From Otatea glauca (taxonomy: Eukaryota > Streptophyta > Magnoliopsida > Poales > Poaceae): a DNA stretch of 64,000 bases. The position numbers and the translations under genes are program-made. This document shows positions 34,999 through 47,600 of this stretch, in pieces. The notes beneath the pieces are model-generated. The model made no database searches. It had not been told where the DNA came from and saw only the letters and a list, made by a program, of their open reading frames with translations. The stretch covers positions 28,352,093 through 28,416,092 of the forward strand of contig CM070719.1 of the NCBI GenBank assembly GCA_036346275.1, in the 5' to 3' direction. The stretch's first letter is position 1. Every line of letters starts with the position of its first letter.

Positions 34999-37225
34999 GC
35001 CACCACACTAACAGAGCAGGTGTTACAGATTTTTTTCAAAAAAAAGAAATGGGAGAGAAAGCCAAGCAAATTAAGAGGCACCCGTAACATTCCATGAACA
35101 ACAACGATAAAACCACATCAGTGATAAATCTCTGAAACTCGCAAACTTGGGCACTGCCATAACCAAATTCAAAGCGAAAACGACCTCCCAAACACGGTCT
35201 AATTAGTAGCCAAATTTTCAACTGATTTCGAAGGAAATGAGCTGAACATGACTCACAAATTATTATTTATGAGTCTAGTAAGTAAGGCTACCTCCAGATC
35301 TCGAGTAGTCACATGGACTAGATATCTTCTGCAACTCTAGCCTCACCAGATGAGTCAGGTGCTTGCTGCTTACCGATTAGAATTCAACGTTTCTCTGGTC
35401 CTATAAAACTTTTTTTTCAAATCTAGCTCTTTTACACGTGTATTTACAAATTTAGCCCCGTCCTAACCTGAAGAGCATGGAAGTTCTCTACTACGCCGGC
35501 AAGCGTGGAAGTAAGAGGTTCCACGCTGCCCAACTGCGACAGCGGTGCTTACCTGCTCTCGCGCTCGCACTTGTTGCCGTGCTCTCCAGGCACGGCAGGG
35601 AGCTTCCGCGCTTCCCGAGTGTTGCAAGGGATACGTGTCGTTTGCTGTGCCTTTTCCGCGGTGAGTTTATGGGGCATTTTTGAAAAAAAAATACGTTGGA
35701 GGATTAGATTTGCAAAAGAGAGGTGCTTCAATGCTTTTCTTTTTGACAGTTACACAAATATTAAAGCATGAATGAATAGTAAATAGTGATTACTTATCTC
35801 TTTGCTTGCTTCAAGATTTATACAACTTGTATTAAAAGGAAAAGTATCAAAGGACTGCCCTTTGCAAAATAATGATATCGAAGGCCCAAGGGCGAGATAT
35901 GAACAGTAGTCTACCAATTAGGCTAGCGGCAGTACGGACTTGCCGGCCGACGCTCGAAGCAGAAAACCGAGAGGCAGTGAACTGTCAAGTGAGCGTCATC
36001 TTTAAAAGCCGTGTTTGGACTTTGGGGATTTGCGGTGCTCTTGAACTTTGGTACGTGTTGCTATGTCGTCGCTTGTTGGCAGAGAGGTCAGCGCACGTGT
36101 GGATTTGCTGACCGGGCACACGGACAAGTGGCAGATGCTTAAGCTAATGGCAGCACTCTAGCTTTGGATATTTCAAGGGAAAACAGCTCCACCGATTTAT
36201 ATGTTTCAATACCAGATGGCATTGTGGAACACCATCATCTTTTACCCTCCTCTAGTAAACTGTTGAGCTCTTTTACAGTGGATTAAAATCAATATAAGCC
36301 GTCCATTCCTTTGAATCTGATGGATAAAATCAATTTAGATCTAGTTATACTACCACCTGTAGTATTGATAGTAAAATTCAGAGAAAGGTAAAAGGGTAAA
36401 AAATTCCGTCGTACTATTTGACCTTTACGGTAAAACACATCATATGATCCTGATGAAAGGCAGATGAATGGATAAGAAGCCTCTGAAGATCACCAGATAT
36501 TCGGTGAATCCAAAACTGTGAACGAATTAGGAAAAGTCTAAAATATTCCTGATGAATGGATAGGAAAAGTCTAAAATACCCTTGAGGAATGGATGGTTGG
36601 ATTTGATTTCTACTACCACTACTTACTACCTATGTTATCAACTGTAAAATTTTTTGAAAAATGTTTCTGTTACTTCTGTGATGAAGATGCTGTCAATTAG
36701 CTGATAAATCTACAAGCGGTAAAATAAACGTGTTTTTAGAAGTCACCGCCATGCCAAACACTGTCTTACCATTCTGCTGGGCGAGAACTTTAAAAGTACT
36801 ATACTTGCAAACTAGTTCAAAAGAATATTTGGGTTTGGACAGGGCTTAAGACGGTAAAAGAATTGTCACGTGTAAATGTGTGATAGGATGGCCAGAATCA
36901 GTCCGTCAAGGTAGCGGCTGCCTCCACTTGTCCATATTGAAAAAAAAAATCAGGCTAGGATGGGACTAAGGCTATGTTTATTTTGGTTTTGGTTGTTTTT
37001 TTAAGTCGGTCAAAAAGCTGAAATAAATAGGACCTAAGGCAAAACTGTGTGTATCATATCGGGCCAGCCACTGCTGGCTCATGCTAAGGCCTAGACATTA
37101 AACGTAGCTTATAGGGCAAGTAATGCTTTTTCTAGCTGTTTTTCTCTCTTAGATTTGTTTTTTGCGCAACACAGCAAATAAATATGCTCAGTTGTGTGCA
37201 AAAGAGAGGCGCTTATGGCTCAATG
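34999..37225. other. Non-coding stretch
   Basis: No gene is supported. A GC-richer patch at 35470-35690 is open in several frames but has no known motif. Between about 36260 and 36655 the ends TTTTACAGTGGAT and ATCAACTGTAAAA are inverted, suggesting an old foldback MITE; no target duplication is visible. Near 36530-36590 GGATAGGAAAAGTCTAAAATA is directly repeated. Confidence 0.4.
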
Positions 37226-37227
37226 AA

Positions 37228-37395
37228 ATGCACAGTTCTTGAAAGCATGTCTTGATGAAGATCTTTTCTAATGATGAAAACAACAATTCTTGTAAACATG
37301 TCTTGATGCAGACCTTTACTAATTATGAAGACAATAGTTCTTGTATACATGTCTTGATGCAGATCTTTTCTAATTATGAAAACAATTTGCTAGTG
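37228..37395. repeat. Three-unit 54-bp minisatellite
   Basis: The unit with TTCTTGTAAACATGTCTTGATGCAGATCTTTTCTAATTATGAAAACAA starts near 37231, 37285 and 37339. Because 54 is divisible by 3, it produces a repetitive open frame (HVLMQIFSNYENN) that I do not take as a gene. Confidence 0.8.
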
Positions 37396-37537
37396 CAGAT
37401 ATTTGAAGGCTCACCCACATGTCACTGTTTCAAATACTGAAAACTGCTTGTGCAAAATCCACAAAAATAACCCACCCCAATGTTGTTGGTAGGAATCCAA
37501 CTCTTGTTATGAGCCAGCGAAGAGATAAGGTAACACC

Positions 37538-38476
37538 AGGGTTAACAAAACTGACGAAAACCGACCGTTTCGAGCCGGTTCGGCAATAAAAACCGCTCGG
37601 TAAACTGTGGAGTTTAAATGCAAATTTAGAAGATTTGAAACAATTTATCAAAAAGTGTTAAGTATTTTTGAAATTTTTTTTGTGAGCTCCTGAGGCAATT
37701 CTAATGATGCTATAAAATTTTCAGATGATTATAAGATCTGTGGATTTTTAAAAAATTCTGACAGCAATACTATCAGAATATGTGCTCTTCAGATTTTGAT
37801 TTTCTAGGAGCACAAAATGAAGGCTAATATTTCTTAAACTTTTTTTGTGATGTTATAATGTAATTATAATGATGTTACAAAATTTTCAGATGATAATCAG
37901 ATATGTGTATTTTTTAAAAATTCTGAAAGTGCAACTATCATTATATATGCTCTTCTATTTTTTATTTTATATGGGCACTAAATGAACTCTAATATTTCTA
38001 AAAATTTTAGTACATGATACTTTGGCACTATTTATGGTTACATTAAAAATTCATAATATAATAAATATTTATAAAAATCTGACAGTGTCTTTGTTCCTTT
38101 TCATTAATTGTTGTTTTGGATTTTTTAGACGCAATAAATGAATTCAAAAATTATTTAAATTTCTCTGATGTGTTTCATAGGTTAATTGGGACTCTTTTTT
38201 ATTTCTTTTCAATTTTTTTGGATTTTTTAAAAAATCTCTTTCGATGTGCTAAAAATCAAAAATAGCTCGAAAATCGAAAAAAACCGTTCGAAAAAGAAAC
38301 TCTCTCGAAATTCAAAAATCGAAAACCGATTGAAAATCGGTAAAATCCCTCGATTTTCGTTTTTTCCCGGCCGTTGTTTGACCTCCAAATTCAAAAATTT
38401 GGAATTCAAATTTCTTCGGTTTCTTCCGATTTTCGCTCGATTTTTACCAATTTTTGAAATTTCGGTTTTGTTAACT
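37538..38476. mobile_element. TIR element related to 26286-27759
   Basis: Ends AGGGTTAACAAAACTGACG and CGGTTTTGTTAACT are inverted. Flanks GGTAACACC (37529-37537) and GGTTAACAC (38477-38485) look like a worn 9-bp target duplication with an extra T. It shares the internal unit CAGATGAT.ATCAGAT..GTGTATTTTTTAAAAATTCTGA with the element at 26286-27759 (copies near 37725, 37890 and 38050). Its end region (38270-38460) is rich in CGAAAATCG-type inverted motifs. No coding. Confidence 0.5.
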
Positions 38477-38485
38477 GGTTAACAC

Positions 38486-39103
38486 ACAACCTTAAGCTAT
38501 GTTACGGTTGGGGTCTTAATTCGGACTTCAACCCTGCTTTGAATCGATAAAAATAATACTCCTTGATTCTAAAAAAGAAACCAGACATAACTAGGCAGAG
38601 ACGATTTGACGATTCAAATCAACAAAAATGGGATTTTTTTTCCTAACATAGATTTATTTTCAAACCACTTGGTAAATGCTCAATTTGCTAAAATACCACT
38701 GATTGTGCCACCTATGACCTACCTTCCCCGGTTCTACTAAACTGTCGCCCCCAAAACAGAGCAGGAGAGAGACGCATTGATGGCTTTTATTCCTGGGAGA
38801 ATTTGCGCTTACTTCCGCGTGTGATCTGGTACCAGCTCAGCCGTTCGTCAAATCCCCCATTGATTTCAGGTCCCAGCCGAGGAGATTCCCGACAGTGAGA
38901 GCCCCTACTTCGCAAACATTGGAACACAGCAATCGGAACACACGAGTGGTTAGCGGACTGTTGTTCGCAAGAGCATTTTCTCATTTAGTACCAGTCCCAT
39001 GATTTGGTAGCAAATGAAAGCTTTGACCCCATGTTGCATTTGCATACGAGAAGTATCGAACTTTTCCAGGGTGGAATTCTGCGGTAATGTTTTGTTCCAG
39101 ACG
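38486..39103. other. Non-coding spacer
   Basis: Nothing recognisable. A worn CTCC..GATTCTAAAAAAGAAACCAGACATAAC near 38560 is only weakly Stowaway-like. Confidence 0.4.
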
Positions 39104-39111
39104 GGTATGAA

Positions 39112-40675
39112 TCAGAGGTGGGCACTGGGACGCGCTATTTTGGGCTGGTCCGAGGCACGCCCGGCCTAGCACGATCCACGGTCCGGCACGACACTGTTTC
39201 AAAAGGACCAAGCTGGCTCGACACGGTTGTCCGAGTCGTGCCGGGCCTGCCAATCGAGCACGGTGGGCGGCCCGGCCCAAACACGGCAGTAGTCTGGGTC
39301 GTGCTCGGCCGCACGCCCGAAGAGCCTGCTCGCGCCGGGCACGCAGACGCCCGACAGCCGCATCGCCGCCCGCGGCGGCACGCGGCAGGCCCGCGGCAGC
39401 AGCAGCCGCACGCTGCTCGAGCTCGCGGCAACGCTGCGGCGCACACGCGCGCCTCTCGCCGCCCCGCGCCGCCAGGCGCGGCTACCTCGCCGCGGGCGTG
39501 CTCCGTCGTGTTACCTTGCCTCTGTCGCCACTCCCCGGACCCCGAGCAGCAATAGCGCCACGCGGCGGGGGAGTGGGCGGTGGTGTCCAGCGCGGGGAGG
39601 GGAGCGCCGTTGTGGGGAGGGCAGTGGGGAGGGGCCGCCGGTGTGGGGAGGGGAGCGCAGAGGGGAGATGGAGGGAGGCGAGGCGTGGGCTGCGTGAAGG
39701 GAGAGGGAGGGCGTGGGGAGGGAGACGACATGGCCGCATCGGCCCCGCGTACTTAGCCGTGGTCGCCATGGCCGCACCGGCCCCGCACGTCCCACCGCAG
39801 CCTTGTAGTGCTCGTGTAGTCGTGTGGCCACGCCCGTCCCTCCCCTCCTCACCCTTCCCTCCCATCTCCGCGTACCTGGCCGCGTCACCGTGGTCAGTGT
39901 GGTTGCGCCCGCGCCGTGGCCACTGTGGACCTGCGTCCCGAGTCCCGATGCCTCGTCTCCTCCAATGCAGTCACTCCGCCTAACGCTCAGCCGCTCCGCC
40001 TCCCTCCTCCCGTACGACCGCTCCTCCTCCAAAGGATGCTGCCGCTCCGCCTCCCGCGCGATTGCTCCTCCCGCGCGGCACTCCGCCTCTCGCGCCGCGG
40101 CCGCCTCGCCTCCCGGGCTGCTCACCTCCCACATCGCGTCGCGTCCGCCTCGGCAAATGAGTAGAGGAGGAGAGCTCGAGTGCTCGACCCGTGCCGGTGG
40201 GAGAGGAGAGGGAAGGCACTGGGAGGCGCTGGTGAGGCGGTAGGGAGGCGAGACGGGAGCAGGGAAGACGAGGCGGAGGGGAGGTGGGAGCCGGGTAGAG
40301 GGACCGAGGGAGGTGGGCCGTGGGCACGACTGGCTTGAGGGAAAAGGGGGGAACGGGAAAAAAGGCGTCGGTGGGAGGAAAAAAAAGGGCGTCAGTGAAG
40401 GGAAAGGAAAAAAAGGAAAGGGGGGCATAGGTAAATGGGTTGTGCCGGATCCTTTTCTCTCATCGCAGTAGTGTAAATGGGCCGGGTCTAGGCTAGCACG
40501 GTACGAAGCAGGCACGAAGCGCAAATGGGCCGTGCTTGGGCTCACCGAAGGCGAGCCGGACCAGCCCAGTACGGCACGACGGGTACGACGGGCCGTCGCG
40601 GTCCGACACGATTTAGACCCAAAGTACGATGGGCCCGTGCTGGACCGGGCCGGTCCGGCACGACGCCCACCTCTA
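39112..40675. mobile_element. Non-autonomous hAT element, 1.56 kb, very GC-rich
   Basis: The left end TCAGAGGTGGGC and the right end GCCCACCTCTA are inverted. Flanking 8-mers GGTATGAA (39104-39111) and GGTATGAT (40676-40683) form an hAT-type target duplication with one change. The CTAGAGGTGGGC end is common in plant hAT elements. Inside both ends there are many CGGGCC / GGCACGA subterminal motifs in both orientations. The core (39330-40320) is dense in CpG, Arg/Pro/Ala codons and purine tracts. It keeps very long open frames in several frames at once, which GC richness alone explains. No hAT transposase is present. Confidence 0.85.
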
Positions 40676-40683
40676 GGTATGAT

Positions 40684-41061
40684 AGTGTACATGACGTTTT
40701 GTTGTGTATGAAATTATGTATGCCTTTCAAACGACCCACTTTCTCAGTGCCAATTGGCTAGGCCGACTAAAGATACCGCTCCGTACAGAGCTCACTGGAC
40801 CATGGGCTAAGGCCTTGTTTTAGGACTCAGCTGTGACATGGGATTTTTTTTTTCCGATTTCTACGGGAGTTGAGCTTGTTCACGTGAATTACGTAGTTTG
40901 AACGCAGGAACATCACAGTAATTTCACAGGTATCTACGAAACGGTTCAAGTTATGCAGGAATCTAGGGAACATCACGTGTTCCAAACTAGGCTAAAATAT
41001 TAATGCCATCTCTCCCAGAAAAAGAAAAGGCTTCAGGACTATTTTGACTTACATTCTATAT
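40684..41061. other. Short non-coding spacer, possible small MITE
   Basis: 40812-41000 begins GGCCTTGTTTTAGGA and ends TTCCAAACTAG with GCTAA on both sides, which could be a worn hAT/PIF-like MITE. Evidence is weak. Confidence 0.3.
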
Positions 41062-41106
41062 ATACTACTTAAAATGAATGTTATACTCCTTTATCATGTT
41101 AAATAT

Positions 41107-41751
41107 TGTTTGCACCAAAATTCGGTAAATCTGGTCAAATCGGCAATAAAATAGAAGATATGGAAACCGACAGATAGGATTGGGAAGAATACAAGATATT
41201 TAGTAACAGCAAGATCTTTAAAGAAAATAACTGCCTAAGATAAGGCCGATACGGATACGGACTTGAAGCGTGTTGTAACAGGACACTATCGGCCAAGGGT
41301 ATAAAAGAAGGACCAAAGCGAGCTGCAAATCACCATCAACACAATACAACCAACCAGCTTTTACTTTCTTTTTCCTGTCGACTAGGAGTAGTTCTTGTAA
41401 TTTAGCCTTTGTAATCGATTTTAATCAATAAAGTTGCGCATCGCCGATTGTTGATCTTCGTCAATTACACCCCAGGTTCGATTTGTTTCGATTTTGTTGC
41501 GACGCCTTCTTCGTAATCGACCGCTTTATCCTCTAATTACCCTTAATCAGCTAATTAGATTTATCTTGTTACCTTGATCTTAATCGGCTTCAAGCTGATT
41601 GAGTCTAAGTCGATTGGTCTTGACGATCGGCTTTGAGTGAATTTATATATTTTACCTTGTCGACATACAGTCAAATCGACCGTACGCCTCAACCGGTGTT
41701 CGCCTCGTGTGTCGTTGTCGTAAACCTTACTTCATGTTTTTGACACCAACA
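41107..41751 (+). repeat. 5' LTR of the Tat element
   Basis: Holds TATAAAAG at 41300-41307 and the poly(A) signal AATAAA at 41427-41432, both conserved in the 3' LTR (TATAAAAG at 52229-52236). R therefore starts near 41330. Confidence 0.92.
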
Positions 41752-41776
41752 CACTCTTGGCACGCCCGGTGGGACC
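41752..41776 (+). other. Probable primer binding site of the Tat element
   Basis: TTGGCACGCCCGGTGGGACC begins a few bases after the LTR and has the TGG expected opposite a tRNA CCA end. I do not assign the tRNA. Confidence 0.55.
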
Positions 41777-41780
41777 TGCA

Positions 41781-44640
41781 ATGTCTTCATCAGGGAAGTC
41801 GATTCCGCCATCAGATCTCAACGCAGAGGCTATAATCATCCCAACAATGGACGATTTATTCGCGAGCAACGCCAAGAAATTGAAGCTTGAAGGTCGCTAC
41901 TGGAAGAGATGATGCTAAGTCGCTACCGTAAAACTAGACGTGGCGCCACTCAAAAATCCGCCCGCCGATCGTCAACGCCTCGGTGATGCGGGTGTAATGT
42001 AACAAGTAAGCCGACATTCGCCGCTCGTCGAATTATCGGCTATCATTAATCACCAGGCACCATACTTTAATAAACCAATCATCGGCTCTTGTGACAACAC
42101 TCAAGCCGATGATAGCGAATAGCGTCAAATCTATAGCCCAGGAGTTAGCCTCGTCAGGAAGTCTGCTTGATCCATTACAAGCTCTGCCCAATTACCCTGT
42201 TTTTTCAATAGCACAAAACACTCAGAGCACAATGGCCGATCCTAAACCATCGGCTGTAACTTCACCCCCTACCATGATGCCCACACAGCCCACGATCATA
42301 TTGCCTAGAGACCCTCGGTCAAGTGGGGTAAGTCATTATCACTCCTACACCGACGCTGCTAAGTTAGATGCATCAATCAATTTGCCGCCGTCGGCACCGT
42401 TCTATGCTTTTCCCCAATCTGTTTCACAGCTGATTGGCTCCGAAAGATTCCCACAAGAGCCTACCCTGCTTAGGAACCCAGGTCCACACAGGGTAGTAAC
42501 ATACTCAGAACCATTTGTCCCAAAGGTTTAACCTCAAGTCGACGTAATCAAGACGAGCAAGATGATCGCATACCCCGTGACAACAGATTGGCAACCCGAG
42601 CTTACACTCGGGGGGCAGAATGCCGATTATGACAGACATTATCAAGGACCTGCTATGGCCGATAATGCTAATTGGGCCGACAGATCTCTGCCGTTTTGAG
42701 AGACCAATTCGGCATACAACCAAAAGGGAAGGTTATCGGCTATAGAAAGCCGTATCCCGATTACATAGATCGCATGCCATACCCTCATAATTTCAGAGTC
42801 CCAGACTTCGCCAAATTCTCTGGGGATGATTCTATCACCACCCTGGAGCACGTTGGACGCTTTATCGCGCAATGCGGTGAAGCGGCCCAGTCCGACGGGC
42901 TTAAAAATAGACTATTCCCGTTGTCTTTATCTGAGGCGGTGTTTACTTGGTTCACTTGCTTGCCTCTGAATTCGGTCCATTTATGGAACGATTTGGAAAG
43001 CCGATTCCATGAATACTTCTTTTCAGGCAGTTTGGAGCTCAAGATTTCAGATCTAAGTTCTGTACGCCAAAAGTTTGGGGAATCGGTAACAGATTACATC
43101 AAGAGATTTAGAGAAATTAGGAATCGGTGTTTTAGCGTCACATTGCCTGATAACCAACTTGCCGATTTAGCATTTCAAGGTTTGATCCCGCCGCTAAGGG
43201 AGAAATTCGGAGGACAAGAATTCACTGACCTTAGCCACTTATTGCATCGCGTATCGGCTCAGGAAAGCCAATTCACTGATAATAAAGTGTTCAAAGGCAG
43301 ATTTAAAAATAGCAGTAACAAAGAAAAAGACAGGGCTAAAGTCAATATGGTTGAGTATTGTCCAAGTGATTCATCGGAGGACGAGGAAGCAGAAATAAAC
43401 ATAGCCGAATGGGTAAAAGGATCCAAAAAATCCTTAGTCTGTTCTTGGCTCAAGCCGACTAGGAACAAGTCGAAGGTTAAGTACTCTTTTGATGTTTCTA
43501 AGTGCGATCGTATTTTTGATTTACTTCTGCAAGAGAAAATAATACGATTGCCAGAAGGGCATGTGATACCGTTGCCCGATGAGATCAAGAAACGCAGGTA
43601 TTGCAAATGGCATCATTCTTATTTGCATAACACTAATGATTGCAACATCTTTCGTCAACAGATCCAATCTGCTATTGAGGATGGTCGATTGAAATTTGCT
43701 GATGAGCCGACCATGCAAGTTGATGTTGATCCGTTTCCCATCAACATGGTTCAGTGTTCGGCTAAGGGAAAAGAGCCGATGCCTGACGAGCCAAAAGGGG
43801 ATCGACAAGTCAACATCCAGTCAAGTTCGAACGGCGATCAAACACTGAAGATTACAATCGGCTCTTTACAAATAGAAGCCGATCGAGAAGGGAAAAATTT
43901 AAGAACCAATAAACCCAAGGGGAATCCTCAGGTGGGTAGATGGTACAAAGCAGAAAAGTCTCTATTAAGGCAGCCAGCAAAAAGGTCAGGACCAACTTTC
44001 TCACAATTAATGGAGAAGTATGAAAGGATGAACAGCCGACCACGGTATAATACCCGCCGGTCGGATAATTTGTACCGCACTGAGAATGTGGAGAGGGCAC
44101 ATAGAAGGTGTCCCTTTTGGCAGTTTTGCTGGGAAAGAGGAGTAGCGTTGCCATCACCATACACCTGCCCGATGGAACATTACCCTCAAGACGATTGGCC
44201 AAGGCAATCGGCTAGAGATAGGCTGTCTGGGCCGATTAGAGAGCAAGGCAGAAATTACAGAAGGCCTGTCCACGAAAGAATATCTAAACCAGATCAAGAG
44301 CCGAGCCAAATCAAGATACACAAACCCAATTCTAATCAAGAAGATTTGGCTGGTCAAATACGGAAGCCGGTGGAGCCTAAACCCAGGTGGTGTCCATCTG
44401 GCCTTAGCCGATCACAACGACGACAGCTTCAGAGGCTAAGGACGCAAGAAATTCGTGAAGCCGACGCCGAAAAACAGAGAGACAAAACGTTTAATGAGCT
44501 TCGTCCAATCAAATGCGTTAAGAAAGAGTGGAGAAGAAAAGAACAAGCCGAAGAAGAGTTCGAATCGGCTGATGACTTGGATTCTCCTATGATTCGGGAT
44601 GACACACCTCCCATGGATATTAACATGGTGTTCACGTTGC
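41781..44640 (+). pseudogene. Tat gag region, broken
   Basis: The ATG at 41781 opens MSSSGKSIPPSDLNAE and stops at 41910-41912 after an indel. Reading resumes at 42091-42531 (proline-rich N-terminus), has an in-frame TAA at 42529-42531, and shifts near 42690 into a long open stretch from 42672. That carries the retrotransposon gag core (FSGDDSITTLEHVGRFIAQC, WFTCLPLNSV, Y.KRFREIRNRCFSV) at about 42800-43260. It then carries a CKWHHSYLHNTNDC motif (about 43594-43635), the Cys/His box typical of Tat gag, and a basic Arg-rich tail to about 44520. Gag forms the RNA-packaging particle. Confidence 0.85.
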
Positions 44641-47600
44641 CGGCTGAGTTCAAAGTCAGAAACGAATCGGCCGAAAAAGCGGTTGCTCAGTTGTGTTCTG
44701 GCATACAGAGTGCCATATTCGAGAAACCTAAGGATGATCATCGGCATCTGAAGCCATTGTATCTAAAAGGATACATAAATGGCAAACCGATATCAAGAAT
44801 GCTGGTAGACGGAGGGGCCACAGTGAACCTGATGCCGTACACGACATGCAAGAAACTAGGTAAGTCTGATGAAGACTTGATTAAAACTAACATGGTTCTA
44901 AATGACTTTACAGGCGACCCCACAGAGGCAAAGGGTGTCATGGTTACAGAGCTGACTGTCGGTAGCAAGACCTTGCCGACAGCGTTCTTTGTAATCGATG
45001 CCAAGGGAAACTACAACAGCATCGCTCGGCCGGGATTGATTCATTCCAACTGCCGTATTCCGTCGACCATGCATCAAGCGCTTGTACAAAGTGGAACGGA
45101 GAAGAAGTCGAAGTCGCCACAGCAGCATACATCGCCCATATCGCTATGGCTAGCTCGACGCGAATTGGCAACATGAAGAAGTCGGGTCGCGATATCGAGA
45201 AAGGAGCCGGACGACTGTGATTTCATCTGTGTAAGCAAATCAGGATTCATGTCGATCAGTGTCAAGCCGGGCACCTTTGATCGGGCAAATGAAGTGTTAC
45301 GCCGATGGGGACAAGAAAAACATTGAAGGCGCTGCAAGATAAAATGCAAAGCTATCGGCAAACAACGGATAGCTACGAAGCCATAGAAGACTTTGAAGAA
45401 ATTGAAAAGTTGGGTCAAGGTTTCACATTCACCGATTTGCTTGAAGAAGTCGATATAGGTAGCGGTGATAGAAAAAGACCAACTTTTGTTAGTGCAAATT
45501 TAGATGTAAAATACAAAGAAAAACTGATAAAAGTCCTTAAGGATTATAAGGATTGTTTTGCTTGGGAATATCATGAGATGCCCGGATTAAGCCGTCAGCT
45601 GGTGGAACATCGGCTACCTATAAAATCGGGCTATCGACCGTTTAAACAATACCCGAGGCGTTTCAATCCGGCCTTGTACCAAATTATAAAAGAGGAAATA
45701 CAACATTTATTGGAAGAAAAATTTATCAGGCCTTGCCAATATGCGAAGTGGGTTTCCAACATCGTTCCGGTTATGAAGAAAAATGGAAAGCTTCGGGTAT
45801 GCGTCGACTTTAGAGATTTGAACAAGGTGACGCCGAAAGATGAATACCCGATGCCAATAGCCGATATGCTTATCGATGCTGCATCAGGGAACAAGATCAT
45901 AAGTTTTCTAGATGGTAATGCCGGGTATAACCAGATACTCATGGCAGAAGCCGATATACCAAGGACAACCTTCAGATGTCCTGGTGCGATAGGATTGTTC
46001 GAGTGGACAGTGATGACTTTCGGCCTGAAAAACGCCGGAGCAACATATCAACGGCAATGAATCTGATTTTTCACGATTTAATCAGCCACATCGTCGAAAT
46101 TTATATTGACGATGTAGTAGTAAAATCTGCAGAAGATTTACAACACCTGGCCAACTTAGAGAGAGTATTTAAGAACATAAGATCGCACGGTTTGAAGATG
46201 AATCCTTACAAATGTGCGTTTGGCGTGTCGACTGGGCAATTCTTAGGCTTCATGGTGCATGAAAGAGGGATTGAAGTCAGCCAAACAAGGGTTAAAGCTA
46301 TAGCCAATACTGAGCCACTGACATGCAAAAACGAGTTACAAAAGTTGATCGGCAAAATTAATTATCTCCGTCGGTTCATCTCAAACCTCCCCGGTAGGAT
46401 TCGTGCTTTTACTCCATTACTAAAGTTAAAGGACAATGAAGAATTTGTATGGGAAGCCGATCAGCAGAAAGCTTTCGATGAAGTTAAGAGGTATTTGTCT
46501 AACCCTCCAGTCCTGGCTACGCCTCAAAAAGGGGTTCCTTTCAGACTATATGTTTCGGCTGAAGAACATACTATCGGAGCTGTTTTGGCACAAGAGGTGC
46601 ATGGTAAAGAAAGGGTTATCTTTTATTTAAGCCGACGGTTGCTGGACGCAGAAGTCAGGTACCCTTTTATCGAAAAACTATGTTTATCCTTGTACTTCTC
46701 GTGCACAAAGCTAAGACATTACATATTAGCATCGGCCTGTAAAGTAATATGCAAAACCGATGTTATAAAATATATTTTGTCAGCCCCTATCCTGCGAGGT
46801 CGACTTGGCAAATGGGCTTACGCCTTGGTTGAGTTCGACTTATCATATGAATCGGCCAAAGCAGACAAAGGACAAGTGTTAGCCGATTTTATAACAGGAC
46901 ATGACACTGCGGCAAATTTAGTCTTGGTTGCACCATGGCAGCTGTTTTTTGACGGATCAGTATGCGGGGAAGGTGATGGCATCGGTATTGTACTCACCTC
47001 ACCCAAAGGGCATATCTTTGAATTTGCATTCCGGCTAAATAGCCGATGCTCAAACAACCAGGCCGAGTACGAAGCGTTACTCAAAGGCTTGCAATTGCTG
47101 GAAAATATTGGGGTGAGCGCCGTTGAGGCATATGGTGATTCACTGTTGGTGGTACAGCAAATAAAGGGAGAATATCAATGTCGAGATGAAGTGCTACTGA
47201 AGTATTTAGAACAATGTTTAGAGATTATCGGCTCTTTTACATCGTTTTCTATCGGTCATGTTCCTCGAGAACTGAACGATAGAGCTAATGCTTTAGCTCA
47301 GCAAGCATCAAGTTATAAAGATTTTGGTCAAGTCGAGATCGAATCGTAGACAATGCAATCATGTGCATGATATTGCCGATCGGAGAACGCAGATAAAGAT
47401 TATCTAGTCGATCCATCCAAGCCGATTTTAACGAAAGATACGGCAACAAACGTTGAAATACGTCGTCATAGACGATATACTATATTATCGGACTATGGAA
47501 GGTTTGTTGTTAAGATGTCTTGAGGTCAAGAAGCACGGTGGCAATGGGTGAAGTACACGAAGGCATTTGTGGTTCTCATCAATTGGCACATAAGATGAAA

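Noticed and set aside
37252..37440. 62-codon open frame with HVLMQIFSNYENN repeats
   Set aside because: A 54-bp minisatellite read in a frame kept open by its length; no other coding sign.
39511..40692. 393-codon minus-strand open frame and several overlapping long frames
   Set aside because: They lie inside the GC-rich hAT element, are Pro/Ser/Arg/Thr low-complexity, are open in several frames at once, and have no domain. GC content alone explains them.
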